Part shown: piece by piece, positions 17,699-26,367 of the stretch | Layout of the letters: every line of letters starts with the position of its first letter | Numbering within the stretch: the stretch's first letter is position 1 | Assembly (NCBI GenBank): GCA_050692055.1 | Contig: JBOGTC010000013.1 | Span: forward strand, 1-64,000 | Length of the DNA: 64,000 bases | Reading direction: 5' to 3' | Source: JBOGTC01 sp050692055 | GTDB taxonomy: Bacteria; Chloroflexota; Limnocylindria; QHBO01 | Position numbers and translations under genes: made by a program | Notes under the pieces: model-generated | The model's database searches: none | What the model was told of the DNA's origin: nothing | Seen by the model: only the letters and a program-made list of their open reading frames with translations

Positions 17699-18060
17699 GG
17701 ATGCCCGGCGACTCCACCGCGGGCTCGAGCGAGCGCGAGTTTGCAGAGGAGCCACGCGTGGTCACCCGGCCCTGATGTACCCTGCGCCGAATGTACGGGG
17801 AGGGTCATGACGACCGCTGACTCCCCAGTTGTTGACGACCCGCACCACTTACAGCGCTTAGGTGTGGTTAAGGCGGGATCAGAGGATTGTAAAGACCCCT
17901 TCACCCCCATTAGACTTGCCAGTACCTTCGACCCATGGTCTCAGCCATCGTGCCCAACATGGCTGGTACCCGTGGTCAATGCATTCAGCCGTACGGCACC
18001 AGCCACATAGGCGGCCGGTCCGCCCAACCGATGCGGGGGAACTCCCATGGATCTCACTCG
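17699..18060. other. Intergenic leader of the glycan operon, lower GC
   Basis: About 360 bases without a convincing gene lie ahead of the UDP-glucose dehydrogenase. It is visibly richer in A/T than its surroundings around 17830-17940. A hairpin with 7-bp outer arms GGCTGGT (17961-17967) and ACCAGCC (17998-18004) plus inner CCGT/ACGG pairs lies about 57 bases before the start codon. A 67-codon frame from ATG 17807 follows a GGGGAGG but has no recognisable domain. The stretch probably holds the promoter and 5' leader of the EPS locus; no known riboswitch was matched. Confidence 0.4.
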
Positions 18061-19521
18061 ATGAACATCACCGTCATTGGCCAAGGTTACGTTGGCCTGG
18101 TGACCGCGGCCTGCTTTGCCGAGTGGGACCACCACGTTACCGGGATCGACGCCAATCCGCAGCGGATCTCCGCGCTCAAGGCTGGGCGCATCCCCTTCCA
18201 CGAGCCGGGCCTTGACGAGCTCGTCAAGAGCAACGTCGCAGCGGGACGCCTGCGCTTCACCGAGAGCTCGGCGGGCGTGCTGCGCGACAGCGACGTGGTG
18301 TTCGTTGCCGTCGGCACGCATGACGGCAACGGCGGGTGGCAGACGGCCACCATCCTCACCTGCCTGGGCGAGATTGTGCCCGAGCTTCCCGACAGGGCCG
18401 TCCTGGTGATCCGCTCGACGCTGCCGCCGGAGTTCGTGCGCCAGCTGGGCAACGTGGTCGACACGCTGCGCGAGCAGGCGGGCAAGCATTCCATTGCGGT
18501 GCTGCTGAATCCCGAGTTCACGCGCGAGGGAGCGGCCATCCTGGACTTCACCCAGCCGGAGCGAATCGTCTTCGGCGTATCGAGCGATCAAGATGAACGC
18601 GGTGTGGCCGCGATGCGCCAGCTCTACGCGCCGGCCAATGCACCCATGCTGGTGATGCCGGCCATCGACGCGGCGTTCTCGAAGCTGGGCGCCAACCTCT
18701 TCCTGGCCACCAAGATCAGCTTCGTCAATGAGCTCGCCTCGCTGTGCGACAGCTTCGGCGCGACCATCGATAACGTGGTCGGAGCCATGTCGTACGACGA
18801 GCGCATCGGTGGCCGCTTCCTGCATGCCGGCGTCGGCTTCGGCGGCTCGTGCCTGCCGCACCAGGTGAGCATGACGGTACGCACCGCGGGTATCGCCGGC
18901 GTGCCGGCTCCGCTGCTCACCGCCGTCGACGACATCAACCACCGCCGACGCACGGAGATGGTGGATCGCCTGATCGAGCTCCTCGATCGGCCCGTGGATG
19001 GCGCGCTCGTCGCGATCCTGGGACTGACCTTCAAGCCGCACACCGACGATCTGCGTGACGCTCCATCGCTGGCAATTGCGAAGCAGCTCCTCGAGCGAGG
19101 AGCAACCGTGGTCGCCTACGATCCGATGGAGACGGCGCGGACGCTGGCTGCAACGTTCGTGGATGGCCTGGTCACCGTTGCGTCGCCCGAGGAGGCGCTG
19201 CGAGGCGCCGACGCGGCCGCGGTGGTGACCGAGTGGCCGGACATTCGGCACCTCGACTGGGCGCACGTGCGCGGCCTGATGCGTGGTCACGTTGTCTTCG
19301 ACGGCCGGAATGCCCTCGATCCCTCCGCGGTGACAGCTGCAGGGTACCGATATGCAGCCTTCGGACGCGGGGAGCACGAGGCACCTGCCTTCGCGATGTC
19401 CCAGGAGCACCTCGGTCGGGGCATTGGCGCCGTAACGGTCGACGCCAGCCAGCTCGAGCCGGTCGCCGTGCCTGCCAGAACGCAGGCCAGCGACCGGGAG
19501 CGGGCAGGGAGAGGCGCATGA
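18061..19521 (+). CDS. ugd: UDP-glucose 6-dehydrogenase family (nucleotide-sugar dehydrogenase)
   Basis: A 486-residue NAD-dependent enzyme that oxidises UDP-glucose to UDP-glucuronate, or a related UDP-sugar, for glycan synthesis. The N-terminal Rossmann motif is GQGYVGL. The catalytic Cys is near residue 264 in GFGGSCLPH, with His where Lys is common after LP. NPEFTREG and the C-terminal GLTFKPHTDDLRDAPS segment are typical. About 60 extra C-terminal residues after the family end look unstructured. ATG 18061 starts at MNITVIG; an in-frame ATG 30 bases earlier would add ten residues. It overlaps the next gene by ATGA. Acid-sugar supply for the EPS is inferred. Confidence 0.88.
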   Translation: MNITVIGQGYVGLVTAACFAEWDHHVTGIDANPQRISALKAGRIPFHEPGLDELVKSNVAAGRLRFTESSAGVLRDSDVVFVAVGTHDGNGGWQTATILTCLGEIVPELPDRAVLVIRSTLPPEFVRQLGNVVDTLREQAGKHSIAVLLNPEFTREGAAILDFTQPERIVFGVSSDQDERGVAAMRQLYAPANAPMLVMPAIDAAFSKLGANLFLATKISFVNELASLCDSFGATIDNVVGAMSYDERIGGRFLHAGVGFGGSCLPHQVSMTVRTAGIAGVPAPLLTAVDDINHRRRTEMVDRLIELLDRPVDGALVAILGLTFKPHTDDLRDAPSLAIAKQLLERGATVVAYDPMETARTLAATFVDGLVTVASPEEALRGADAAAVVTEWPDIRHLDWAHVRGLMRGHVVFDGRNALDPSAVTAAGYRYAAFGRGEHEAPAFAMSQEHLGRGIGAVTVDASQLEPVAVPARTQASDRERAGRGA

Positions 19522-20054
19522 TCGGGGCCGGGAGTCTGCGTGCCGCCATGGCCTTCGTCCGCGGGGCGACGCGACGCTGGACGACGAGCGATCGCAAGTC
19601 GCGGCGCCAGTCGCTGCAGGACCTGCAGCTCGAGCTTCGGCGCGAACTGCACCGAAGCCGCCGCTACAACCGAAGCTTCGTGATGATCCGAGGCTCGCTG
19701 CGTGGACCTTCGATCGGCAAAACCGAGCGGGAGGCGATGCTGCGAGCCGTCCGTGGAAGGCTGCGGGCCACCGACCACCTGTGCGTCGCGGATCGTCACG
19801 TGTACCTGCTGCTGCCCGAGTCAGAGCGAACCAGCGGCGACCTTCTCCTAGCCCGCTTGCGAGCGGAGGTGGCCGATCGAATCCCAGAGGGCGGCCTGAC
19901 GCTGGCTGCCTTCCCCGAGGATGGATTGACCATTGGCTCGCTGCTGGCCGCCCTGCGGAAGCAGGATGCGGAGGCGCGTGACCGAATGGGTCGGATTCCT
20001 CGGGACACGACCGGCCGGATCCCGGATCTGGCGCAAGACCGCAGGGCGGGCTAG
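19518..20054 (+). CDS. Degenerate GGDEF-like domain protein
   Basis: A 178-residue basic protein. Residues about 30-150 follow the nucleotide-cyclase fold pattern: an ELRRELHRSRRYNRSFVMIRG opening strand, a central TDHLCVADRHVYLLLPE hairpin, and a closing LTLAAFPEDGLTIGSLLAAL. The GGDEF active-site hairpin is replaced by ADRHV, so it should not make c-di-GMP. It starts inside the stop of the dehydrogenase gene (ATGA) and ends 6 bp before the initiating sugar transferase. A regulatory or scaffolding role at the first step of glycan assembly is possible. The family call is tentative. Confidence 0.55.
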   Translation: MIGAGSLRAAMAFVRGATRRWTTSDRKSRRQSLQDLQLELRRELHRSRRYNRSFVMIRGSLRGPSIGKTEREAMLRAVRGRLRATDHLCVADRHVYLLLPESERTSGDLLLARLRAEVADRIPEGGLTLAAFPEDGLTIGSLLAALRKQDAEARDRMGRIPRDTTGRIPDLAQDRRAG

Positions 20055-20060
20055 CGGGCC

Positions 20061-20672
20061 ATGCGCGACGAACGGTGGCTCTATCTGGGACTCAAGCGCG
20101 TGATTGACCTGCTCGTCGCGGTCACGCTGCTGCCAGTGATCATCCTGGTCCTGGCAGCCTGCGCGCTCGCGGTACGCCTGGACTCCCCCGGACCGATCCT
20201 CTTCACGCAGCTGCGCACCGGCCGCCACGGCAGCCGCTTCCGCATGTACAAGTTCCGCACCATGGTTCAGAACGCGGAAGAGCTCAAGGCGAGCCTTGCC
20301 CACCTCAGCATCGTGCCGCCGCCTGACTTCAAGGTCATCGACGACCCACGCATCACGCCGGTCGGCCGCTTCCTGCGCAAGACCAGCCTCGATGAGCTGC
20401 CGCAGATCATCAATGTGCTGCGTGCCGAGATGAGCCTGGTCGGTCCTCGACCGACATCGTTCGAGCCATCCACCTACGAGCTGTGGCATACCCAGCGCCT
20501 CGAAGTGCCGCCGGGCATCACGGGCCTGTGGCAGGTGAAGGGCCGGAACGAGTCGACCTTCGACGAGCGGTTGCGCCTCGACATCGAGTATCTCAACCGG
20601 ATGTCGGTGGGGCTCGACATGCGCATCCTCTTCCTCACCGTGGCCTCGGTCGTTCGCCGCTCCGGGGCCTGA
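20061..20672 (+). CDS. Initiating polyprenyl-phosphate sugar-1-phosphate transferase
   Basis: A 203-residue short-form member of the bacterial sugar transferase family (PF02397; catalytic core of WbaP/WcaJ, PglC-like). It transfers a sugar-1-phosphate from a UDP-sugar to undecaprenyl phosphate, the first step of EPS assembly. One hydrophobic, probably re-entrant, N-terminal helix (residues about 10-37) is followed by [15 protein letters not shown], the [13 protein letters not shown] motif, MSLVGPRP and GITGLWQV. No four-helix N-terminal extension is present. It ends the short ugd operon; the next gene's stop codon abuts it in convergent orientation. Confidence 0.93.
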   Translation: MRDERWLYLGLKRVIDLLVAVTLLPVIILVLAACALAVRLDSPGPILFTQLRTGRHGSRFRMYKFRTMVQNAEELKASLAHLSIVPPPDFKVIDDPRITPVGRFLRKTSLDELPQIINVLRAEMSLVGPRPTSFEPSTYELWHTQRLEVPPGITGLWQVKGRNESTFDERLRLDIEYLNRMSVGLDMRILFLTVASVVRRSGA

Positions 20673-21329
20673 CTACCGATCCGCTTCGCCGGCAGCGACC
20701 TTCGTTCTTCTCGGCACAAGCCGACTCCCGGCAAGCGCGGTGGTGAACAGGCTGGCGAGGGCGCCCAGCCGAATCACCACGATCGGCGGCAGCTCGATCG
20801 CATGCTCCTCGTTCCATGGCATCGCTGATCCGGCCAAGACGTCAAGGAGGAGATGGACCGCTAGGAACCCGATGCCGTCGATGAGCGCGGCGGCCGCGAT
20901 CCAGGGTGCCGCCTGACGAACGGCAACGAGCAGGAGCGCGAGCTGAGGCACGGCGATCACCGCGAGCATCGCGGAACCTATAGGCCACTGATCCAGCGCG
21001 ATTCCGGCCAGGACGAGATGGAAGAACGCGCTCGCCACCAGCGAAGCGACCAGAGCCTGTGACGGCCAGCGAACGGTGCCTACCGAGGCGGCAACGACCA
21101 GGCCCGCGGACGAGATCCAGCCAATTGCCACGACCCCGACGGTCTCGACCGGTATCGGAATGAGGTCGACCGAGCGGACCAGGACGATGAACGCCGCCAC
21201 GAGGCCGATCGCCAGCCCCGCCAGCAGCTGCACGCGCAGTCGCGGCTCGCCATCGCTACGGAGGGCCACCAGGATGAGCGCGGTGGCGACGCCCGCGACG
21301 AGCAGCCACAGCACGATGACCTGGATCAC
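20673..21329 (-). CDS. Multi-pass membrane protein, unknown function
   Basis: A 218-residue hydrophobic protein with about six or seven predicted membrane helices, beginning VIVLWLLVAGVATALILVAL. No transporter or enzyme signature was recognised. The GTG start at 21329 is 41 bp after the epimerase gene end, so it is the last gene of a minus-strand run with 21371 and 22318. Its TAG directly follows the stop of the convergent sugar transferase. Confidence 0.65.
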   Translation of the reverse strand: MIQVIVLWLLVAGVATALILVALRSDGEPRLRVQLLAGLAIGLVAAFIVLVRSVDLIPIPVETVGVVAIGWISSAGLVVAASVGTVRWPSQALVASLVASAFFHLVLAGIALDQWPIGSAMLAVIAVPQLALLLVAVRQAAPWIAAAALIDGIGFLAVHLLLDVLAGSAMPWNEEHAIELPPIVVIRLGALASLFTTALAGSRLVPRRTKVAAGEADR

Positions 21330-21370
21330 CTAGCCGCTCTCAGCTCCTGGCTCGGCCGGCTCGGGGGCGG

Positions 21371-22318
21371 TCAGCGACCATCGCGGCCGGACCGCGGCTG
21401 AGCCTGCCACTCCACCTGGCTGCGGAGACCTTCGCCCGGCAGCACCAGCGGCCGATAGCCGAAGGCGGACTCCGCCTTGCTCGTATCGGCCCATGTCCGG
21501 CGCTGATCGCCGGGGCGCGGTGGCGCATGCGAGACGACCGGCTCCTCGCCGCACGCCGCGGCGATGAGCTCGAGCGCGTCGCAGAGGGTGATCTCCTGGC
21601 CGCCGCCGATGTTGTAGATCCCCCCCACCTCGGCGCCTTCGAGCGCGTCGATCGTGCCGCGGACGCAGTCCGACACGTAGGTGTTGGACCGTGACTGCCG
21701 TCCATCCCCAAAGATCACGATGGGCTGCTGATCGAGCAGCGCCTCGATGAAGATGTGGAACGCCATGTCCGGGCGCTGCCGCGGGCCGTAGATCGAGAAG
21801 TAGCGCAGGACTGCCGCGGGGAATCCAAAGGCCTGGACGTGCGCCAGGACCAGGTGCTCGGCCGCCAGCTTGCTGATGCCATACGGCGACACGGGGACGA
21901 GCGGCTGTGCTTCATCGCCCACGGCGTTCTCGCCGTATACCGACGAGGTGGACGCCTGGATGAAGCGGCGGACGCCCGCGCGGCGCGCGGCGTCGATCAG
22001 GCGCTGCAGGCCGAGGACGTTGCAGCCAACATACCCGTCCAGATCCGTCCAGCTGCGCATCAGCCCGGCCATGGCCGCCTCGTTGATGACGGCCTCGACG
22101 CCGTCGAGGGCCTCGTCCAGCGGATCGGAGCGCAGATCGACCTCCGCGAACTCGAAGCGTGGATCTCCGCGCAGCTCGGCCAGGTTCTGCTCCTTGATCG
22201 ACCGCGGATAGTAGTCGACGAAGGAATCGATACCGCGGACGTCGTGTCCCTCGGCCAGCAGACCCTGGCACAGGTGCGAGCCCACGAAGCCCGCCGCGCC
22301 GGTGACCAGGATTCGCAT
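21371..22318 (-). CDS. NAD-dependent sugar-nucleotide epimerase/dehydratase (extended SDR)
   Basis: A 315-residue extended short-chain dehydrogenase. The Rossmann motif is TGAAGFVGSH at the N-terminus. Catalytic residues are the ASTSSVYG Ser and YGISK (Tyr-x-x-x-Lys) near residue 145. The pattern resembles UDP-glucose/UDP-glucuronate 4-epimerases (FVDYYPRSIKEQNL near residue 32; RYFSIYGPRQRPDMA). UDP-glucuronate 4-epimerase would fit the nearby dehydrogenase but is not proven. Its ATG overlaps the stop of the upstream propeller-like gene (ATGA), so the two are coupled. Confidence 0.85.
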   Translation of the reverse strand: MRILVTGAAGFVGSHLCQGLLAEGHDVRGIDSFVDYYPRSIKEQNLAELRGDPRFEFAEVDLRSDPLDEALDGVEAVINEAAMAGLMRSWTDLDGYVGCNVLGLQRLIDAARRAGVRRFIQASTSSVYGENAVGDEAQPLVPVSPYGISKLAAEHLVLAHVQAFGFPAAVLRYFSIYGPRQRPDMAFHIFIEALLDQQPIVIFGDGRQSRSNTYVSDCVRGTIDALEGAEVGGIYNIGGGQEITLCDALELIAAACGEEPVVSHAPPRPGDQRRTWADTSKAESAFGYRPLVLPGEGLRSQVEWQAQPRSGRDGR

Positions 22319-24330
22319 CAGCCGGACTGCCGCTGAATGCGGACATTGTCGAACAGCATCTGCACGCTGGCCCCCTCAGGCGTGCGGAGGCAGACGCGAT
22401 CCACCTCGTGCGGCCCAGGATCGCGCCACTGCGCGCCGGCGACGCTGAAGATCAGGTCGCCGGTGTCCAGCCGGACGACGTCCCAGGCGTAGGTGCCGGT
22501 CGCAAAGTCGACGGTGGCCGTTGAGCGATACCAGACTCCGGCCTGGTACAGCGTCCCGCTGTTCACCTCGCGCGAGCCATCCATGTACATGAGCGTCCCG
22601 CGGTCGCTGAGCTCGACGTTCGCGGTCTCCGCCCTCACGTCGCGGACCGAGGTGATCGTGGCCTCATCGGTCCCAAGGCCGGTCATGAGCACGTCGACCT
22701 GCACGACCAACGTGCCGGCCGAGACCGGCGGAATCCTCCGGCAGGCCTCGACGCGCTGGCCGGCCGCGCCGGAGATCGCGTAGCCGACCATGCCCGATCC
22801 GTCGGCGGCGACCGTCACGCCGGCCGTGCCCTGCGCCTCCAGGGCGTTGTGCGACCACCCGTCCGGAAGGCCCGCGGCGACGGACCACGGATCGAACGTC
22901 TCGTGGACCAGGTCGGTCGACACTCCATCAGCCGCGTCGAACTTCGCCCCGTCGCCGCGCGACGTGCCCGGTGGTACGCCGTCGAGCGACAGAGCCGCGT
23001 GGAGGTACCGCCCGGTGCTGCCATCCGCGGCCAGCACGACGAGCCCGGTGTCGCTGTTGACGTTCTGCTTGGTCGCCGTGGCGTTGTTGATGAGCGGGTC
23101 GATGGCACTGTCGATGAGGGGCGTTCCATGGCCCGCGGGGAAGCTGATCCGATCCAGCGAGGTCACCTTGTAGTTGATGGTGCCGCCGCCGCCGGGCTGG
23201 GTGGCGAAGATGTAGAGATCGCGGTGCTCCTCGTCGATGACCACCACGGGCCGCGTGTGCTGATCACCGACGCGTCCGTACAGATACTTGCGCCATGTCC
23301 CATCCGGCTCCAGCACCAGGAGCATGATCTGCGGGTCATCGTGCCTCTTCACCTCGAGCGCTTCCAGCGAGGTCTTGACGGCCACGAACAGGCGACCGCT
23401 CTCGTCACCCTCGAGGGCCCTGACGCTCAGGTGGTCGTCCGCGTTCTTGAGGCCCTGGACGACGGTGCTGGTCGCGTTCCAGGCGTCGTCGGGGGCATCG
23501 TCGGGATGGGTCGCGAAGTAGACGGCATCCTCGTTCTGGTTGGTCCACACGACCCCGACCCGGCTGGCGTAGCTGATGATGGCGGACTCGTCCGCGGCGA
23601 CCATGGTGCCGTCGACCGGGGGAATGAACGGCTCCCCCCAGTGATAGTGGTCGTGCAGCGACCGATTGACGAAGACCCGGTTCTGGGCGATGTAGCTGAC
23701 CCACAGCTGCTCGGTCGTGTCCTTCGCGATCGTCACCGCCACGACGCCCCCATCGCTGATGGTCACCGGAAAATCGGGATCGAGGCTGTAGCGGCCGCTC
23801 TCGGGGTCGTAGCTGAAGCGAAGGATGCGCGCGGCATGCGATGTCCGCTCTTCCTTGGGGCCTGCACTGGCCACGTAGAGGTGAGAGCCGTCCCAGAGGG
23901 CGTCGGCGTGCACCTCGGGCCGTTCGTCGATGACGACGCCGGTGTCGTGCCACTCCTGCGTCGCCCAGTCGAGACGGTGGATCCGGTACTCGCGGCCGGT
24001 GACGTCGAGCATCGCGGCCCACCAGGCCCCATCGTTGAACCACAGCTTGCTCTGCGGCTTGTCCATGGTCGGCTCATCGACTTCGGTGGTGTCGTACCGC
24101 GGCCCGCGGTACGTCGTCGGCGTGGCTGCCGCGGGTCCCACCTCGTCCAGCGAGCGCTGACTCGCTTCCGCCTGGCCGGGAGGGCTGATCGCCGGTGACG
24201 GAGCGTCAGCGCCCGCGATGCGGCCATCGCCCAGCGTGCGGACGACCATGAAGGAGGCGACCGCGATGGCGAGGACGATGGCTACTCGGGTGAAGACTTT
24301 CAAGGCACTTACGGCAGGATGTCGGGACAC
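22318..24330 (-). CDS. Secreted propeller-like protein with C-terminal beta-sandwich domain
   Basis: A 670-residue third member of the Trp-rich family. An N-terminal signal-anchor helix (VFTRVAIVLAIAVASFMVV) is followed by KPQSKLWFNDGAWWAAML, YRIHRLDWATQEWHDTG, LYVAS, VGVVWTNQNED, DDHLSVRAL, QHTRPVVV and KQNVNSDTGLVVLAA. In place of SLH modules, residues about 480-670 form a LamG/jelly-roll-like domain ending VCLRTP...LFDNVRIQ. The GTG start follows a G-rich site. It is coupled by ATGA to the downstream epimerase, which ties this family to glycan synthesis. Activity is unknown; glycan binding is inferred. Confidence 0.75.
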   Translation of the reverse strand: MSRHPAVSALKVFTRVAIVLAIAVASFMVVRTLGDGRIAGADAPSPAISPPGQAEASQRSLDEVGPAAATPTTYRGPRYDTTEVDEPTMDKPQSKLWFNDGAWWAAMLDVTGREYRIHRLDWATQEWHDTGVVIDERPEVHADALWDGSHLYVASAGPKEERTSHAARILRFSYDPESGRYSLDPDFPVTISDGGVVAVTIAKDTTEQLWVSYIAQNRVFVNRSLHDHYHWGEPFIPPVDGTMVAADESAIISYASRVGVVWTNQNEDAVYFATHPDDAPDDAWNATSTVVQGLKNADDHLSVRALEGDESGRLFVAVKTSLEALEVKRHDDPQIMLLVLEPDGTWRKYLYGRVGDQHTRPVVVIDEEHRDLYIFATQPGGGGTINYKVTSLDRISFPAGHGTPLIDSAIDPLINNATATKQNVNSDTGLVVLAADGSTGRYLHAALSLDGVPPGTSRGDGAKFDAADGVSTDLVHETFDPWSVAAGLPDGWSHNALEAQGTAGVTVAADGSGMVGYAISGAAGQRVEACRRIPPVSAGTLVVQVDVLMTGLGTDEATITSVRDVRAETANVELSDRGTLMYMDGSREVNSGTLYQAGVWYRSTATVDFATGTYAWDVVRLDTGDLIFSVAGAQWRDPGPHEVDRVCLRTPEGASVQMLFDNVRIQRQSG

Positions 24331-24372
24331 AGGAACCCCCCACCGTGGAGCCTCTTGATCCCTCCAGCCCGC

Positions 24373-24402
24373 AGTATAGGTGCAGAACGCATCTTGGGTG
24401 CA
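24373..24402 (-). promoter_or_regulatory. Candidate promoter for the third propeller-like gene
   Basis: On the minus strand TATACT (24378-24373; 5 of 6) follows a weak TGCACC -35 (24402-24397) after 18 bases. It sits 43 bases upstream of the GTG at 24330, in the gap before the sulfotransferase gene end at 24409. Confidence 0.3.
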
Positions 24403-24408
24403 GGCGGA

Positions 24409-25386
24409 CTATCGAGTTGCCTCACCCCAGATTGAAAGGTCCAGCCCCGTGAGCTGTGCGAGCCTTCGGTTGTCCGGGGCAAACTCGCTGTCCAGGCGGG
24501 CCAGGACGGCGCGTTCCTCGTCGGACCGGTCGCCGGAGCCGACTCGGAAGTTGAGAGCCGCGTACGGCGCTTTGAGCGCCCTGTGCGCGCGCTTCTTGAA
24601 CCGGCCAGCGGGGATCATGCGACCAAGGGACAGCCTGAGCCGGTGGAGGCGCGAAGAACGCGTGCGAACCGTGGGCTTCTTCCGCAGGAATGGATACGAA
24701 TCGTAGTAGCTGGGCTCGAGACCGAGATGCGTGGCAAGGTCACGCATGAACCGTCGCTCGTCCCTGATCATGTGCTCGAAGAGGAGCAGCTGGATCCGGC
24801 CAGGTGGGAAATGCTCCAGCCAACGCTCGAGGTAGTCCACGTAGCGGCTCTGCGTGATCGCCCATCTCGTCAGATCAGTGAGCCGGCCCTGGTCCTCGCG
24901 AGCCGCAAGCTCAACGAACTGCGCGAACGTGATCGAGCGGTCGAGCGTTGCCAGGTTGTTGCGAGCGTACTCGTAGAACGAGTAGACCCGTTCGGACGGC
25001 TTGCGCAGCAGGAAGATCACCCGCGGCTTGGACTCGAGCTGCGCGAGCATCTCGCGCGCGGTCTCCTGGTAGATGTAGCCCGGAGTGCCCTCGAGAATCA
25101 CCCTGCTGGAACTGACATCGCAGTGCTCGAAGTAGGACGCATAGGCGCCGAGGCCATGATCCGCATAGTTGCTCCGCGCGTTGAAGGTCGGCCACTCCCG
25201 ATCCATGAAGAAGTACGTCTCCTTGACGCTCGACGCGCAGACGTCAGGGTGGTCGGCGAGCCAGGCGAACACGGACGTCGTCCCGCACTTTGGCGCTCCG
25301 GCGATCACGACGTTCGGCAGCAGTAGCCGAGCTGCCTTCCGGGCGATCAGTGCATCAGCGCGGATCACAGGCATGCGCGCATCCAC
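24409..25386 (-). CDS. Sulfotransferase (PAPS-dependent)
   Basis: A 325-residue Sulfotransfer_1-type enzyme that would transfer sulfate from PAPS to a carbohydrate hydroxyl. The 5'-phosphosulfate loop is APKCGTTSVFAWL near residue 32, and the 3'-phosphate-binding segment is LLRKPSERVYSFYEYARNN. The acceptor is probably the local polysaccharide. GTG 25386 or ATG 25374 may start it. It is clearly paralogous to the gene at 27562 (same KETYF/KETHY, NYADHGL and SERxYSFYxYARNN blocks). It is divergent from a more distant sulfotransferase at 25499. Confidence 0.88.
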   Translation of the reverse strand: MDARMPVIRADALIARKAARLLLPNVVIAGAPKCGTTSVFAWLADHPDVCASSVKETYFFMDREWPTFNARSNYADHGLGAYASYFEHCDVSSSRVILEGTPGYIYQETAREMLAQLESKPRVIFLLRKPSERVYSFYEYARNNLATLDRSITFAQFVELAAREDQGRLTDLTRWAITQSRYVDYLERWLEHFPPGRIQLLLFEHMIRDERRFMRDLATHLGLEPSYYDSYPFLRKKPTVRTRSSRLHRLRLSLGRMIPAGRFKKRAHRALKAPYAALNFRVGSGDRSDEERAVLARLDSEFAPDNRRLAQLTGLDLSIWGEATR

Positions 25387-25498
25387 ACGACGATCTCCAT
25401 CCGCCCGATGAGCGAGAAATGCTTCAAGGGATCCTCGGAGTCAATAACATGACTCGGCCACCAATCTCACGCTGGTCATTGTGGGAGTCCCACAGGGT

Positions 25499-26350
25499 AT
25501 GCGCAGGACACTTCTTCGCTCGATTCGCCGTGCGGCGAAGGAGGCGATCGACACGGCAGGTGCCCTTACGAGTCGGGCGCGGACGGATCCTGACTTCATC
25601 ATCATTGGCGCTCAGAAGGCCGGCACGACGTCGCTCTACCGCTACCTGTGCAGCCATCCTCGAATCAAGTCCGCGCGGCGAAAGGAGATCCACTACTTCG
25701 ACTGGAACTATGGTAGAGGCAGGGCCTGGTACCGAGGTCATTTTCCATGGTCCTGGGGGTCGACGGTCGGCAGGGGTCGCGAGTGGCTGACGGGCGAAGC
25801 GTCTCCATACTATCTCCATCACCCCCTGGTCCCTGGACGCGTGGCGCACGATCTCCCAGGGGCCAAGCTCATCGTCCTTCTCCGCAATCCCGTGGATCGG
25901 GCCTTTTCGCATTACCAGCACGAGAGGGTTCGCGGACACGAGCCGCTTTCCTTCGAGGACGCGATCGCGGCGGAAGCCGATCGCCTGGCGACGGAGTTCG
26001 GAAGGTTGAGCACCGATCCTTCCTACCGGAGCCGCAACGACGAGAGGCACTCGTATCTCGCTCGAGGCGTGTACGCCGATCAGCTCACTCGATGGTGGTC
26101 CGAGATCCACCGAGATCGCTTCATCATCCTTCGGACCGAGGACCTGGCAGGCGACCCCCGCGCCACGCTGAACAGAGTCCTGGGATTCCTGGGCCTGGAG
26201 GCAGTCGACCGCGCGCGCTTTCCGCGCTTCCTTGAGGGAAGATACGGGGCAGCGATGGAGCCGCGCACGAGAGCAAGGCTGGTCGAATACTTCCATCCGC
26301 ACAACGAGCGCCTCGAAACTCTCCTGGGTACGCGTCAAGACTGGGATTGA
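25499..26350 (+). CDS. Sulfotransferase, divergent type
   Basis: A 283-residue PAPS-dependent sulfotransferase. The PAPS loop is IGAQKAGTTSLYRYL near residue 36, the 3'-phosphate motif is LLRNPVDRAFSHYQH, and KEIHYFD lies between. This pattern is closer to heparan N-/O-sulfotransferase-like bacterial enzymes than to the two paralogues nearby. The ATG at 25499 is chosen over GTG 25481. The gene stands alone on the plus strand and is convergent with the GT4 gene 17 bp away. A different acceptor position on the same glycan is plausible. Confidence 0.87.
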   Translation: MRRTLLRSIRRAAKEAIDTAGALTSRARTDPDFIIIGAQKAGTTSLYRYLCSHPRIKSARRKEIHYFDWNYGRGRAWYRGHFPWSWGSTVGRGREWLTGEASPYYLHHPLVPGRVAHDLPGAKLIVLLRNPVDRAFSHYQHERVRGHEPLSFEDAIAAEADRLATEFGRLSTDPSYRSRNDERHSYLARGVYADQLTRWWSEIHRDRFIILRTEDLAGDPRATLNRVLGFLGLEAVDRARFPRFLEGRYGAAMEPRTRARLVEYFHPHNERLETLLGTRQDWD

Positions 26351-26367
26351 CTCTCGGTGCTGGAATC

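Noticed and set aside
17807..18010. 67-codon frame with a GGGGAGG just upstream
   Set aside because: No recognisable domain, the spacing to the ATG is short, and the sequence ends in a Pro/Thr/Ser mix. It is kept only as a note in the intergenic entry.
17941..19410. 489-codon minus-strand frame opposite UDP-glucose dehydrogenase
   Set aside because: Antisense shadow of a clearly recognised enzyme; no motif on its own.
22849..24198. 449-codon plus-strand frame opposite the third propeller-like gene
   Set aside because: Antisense shadow; Arg/Val/Gly-rich without domain, while the minus-strand gene is coupled to its neighbour and conserved with three paralogues.
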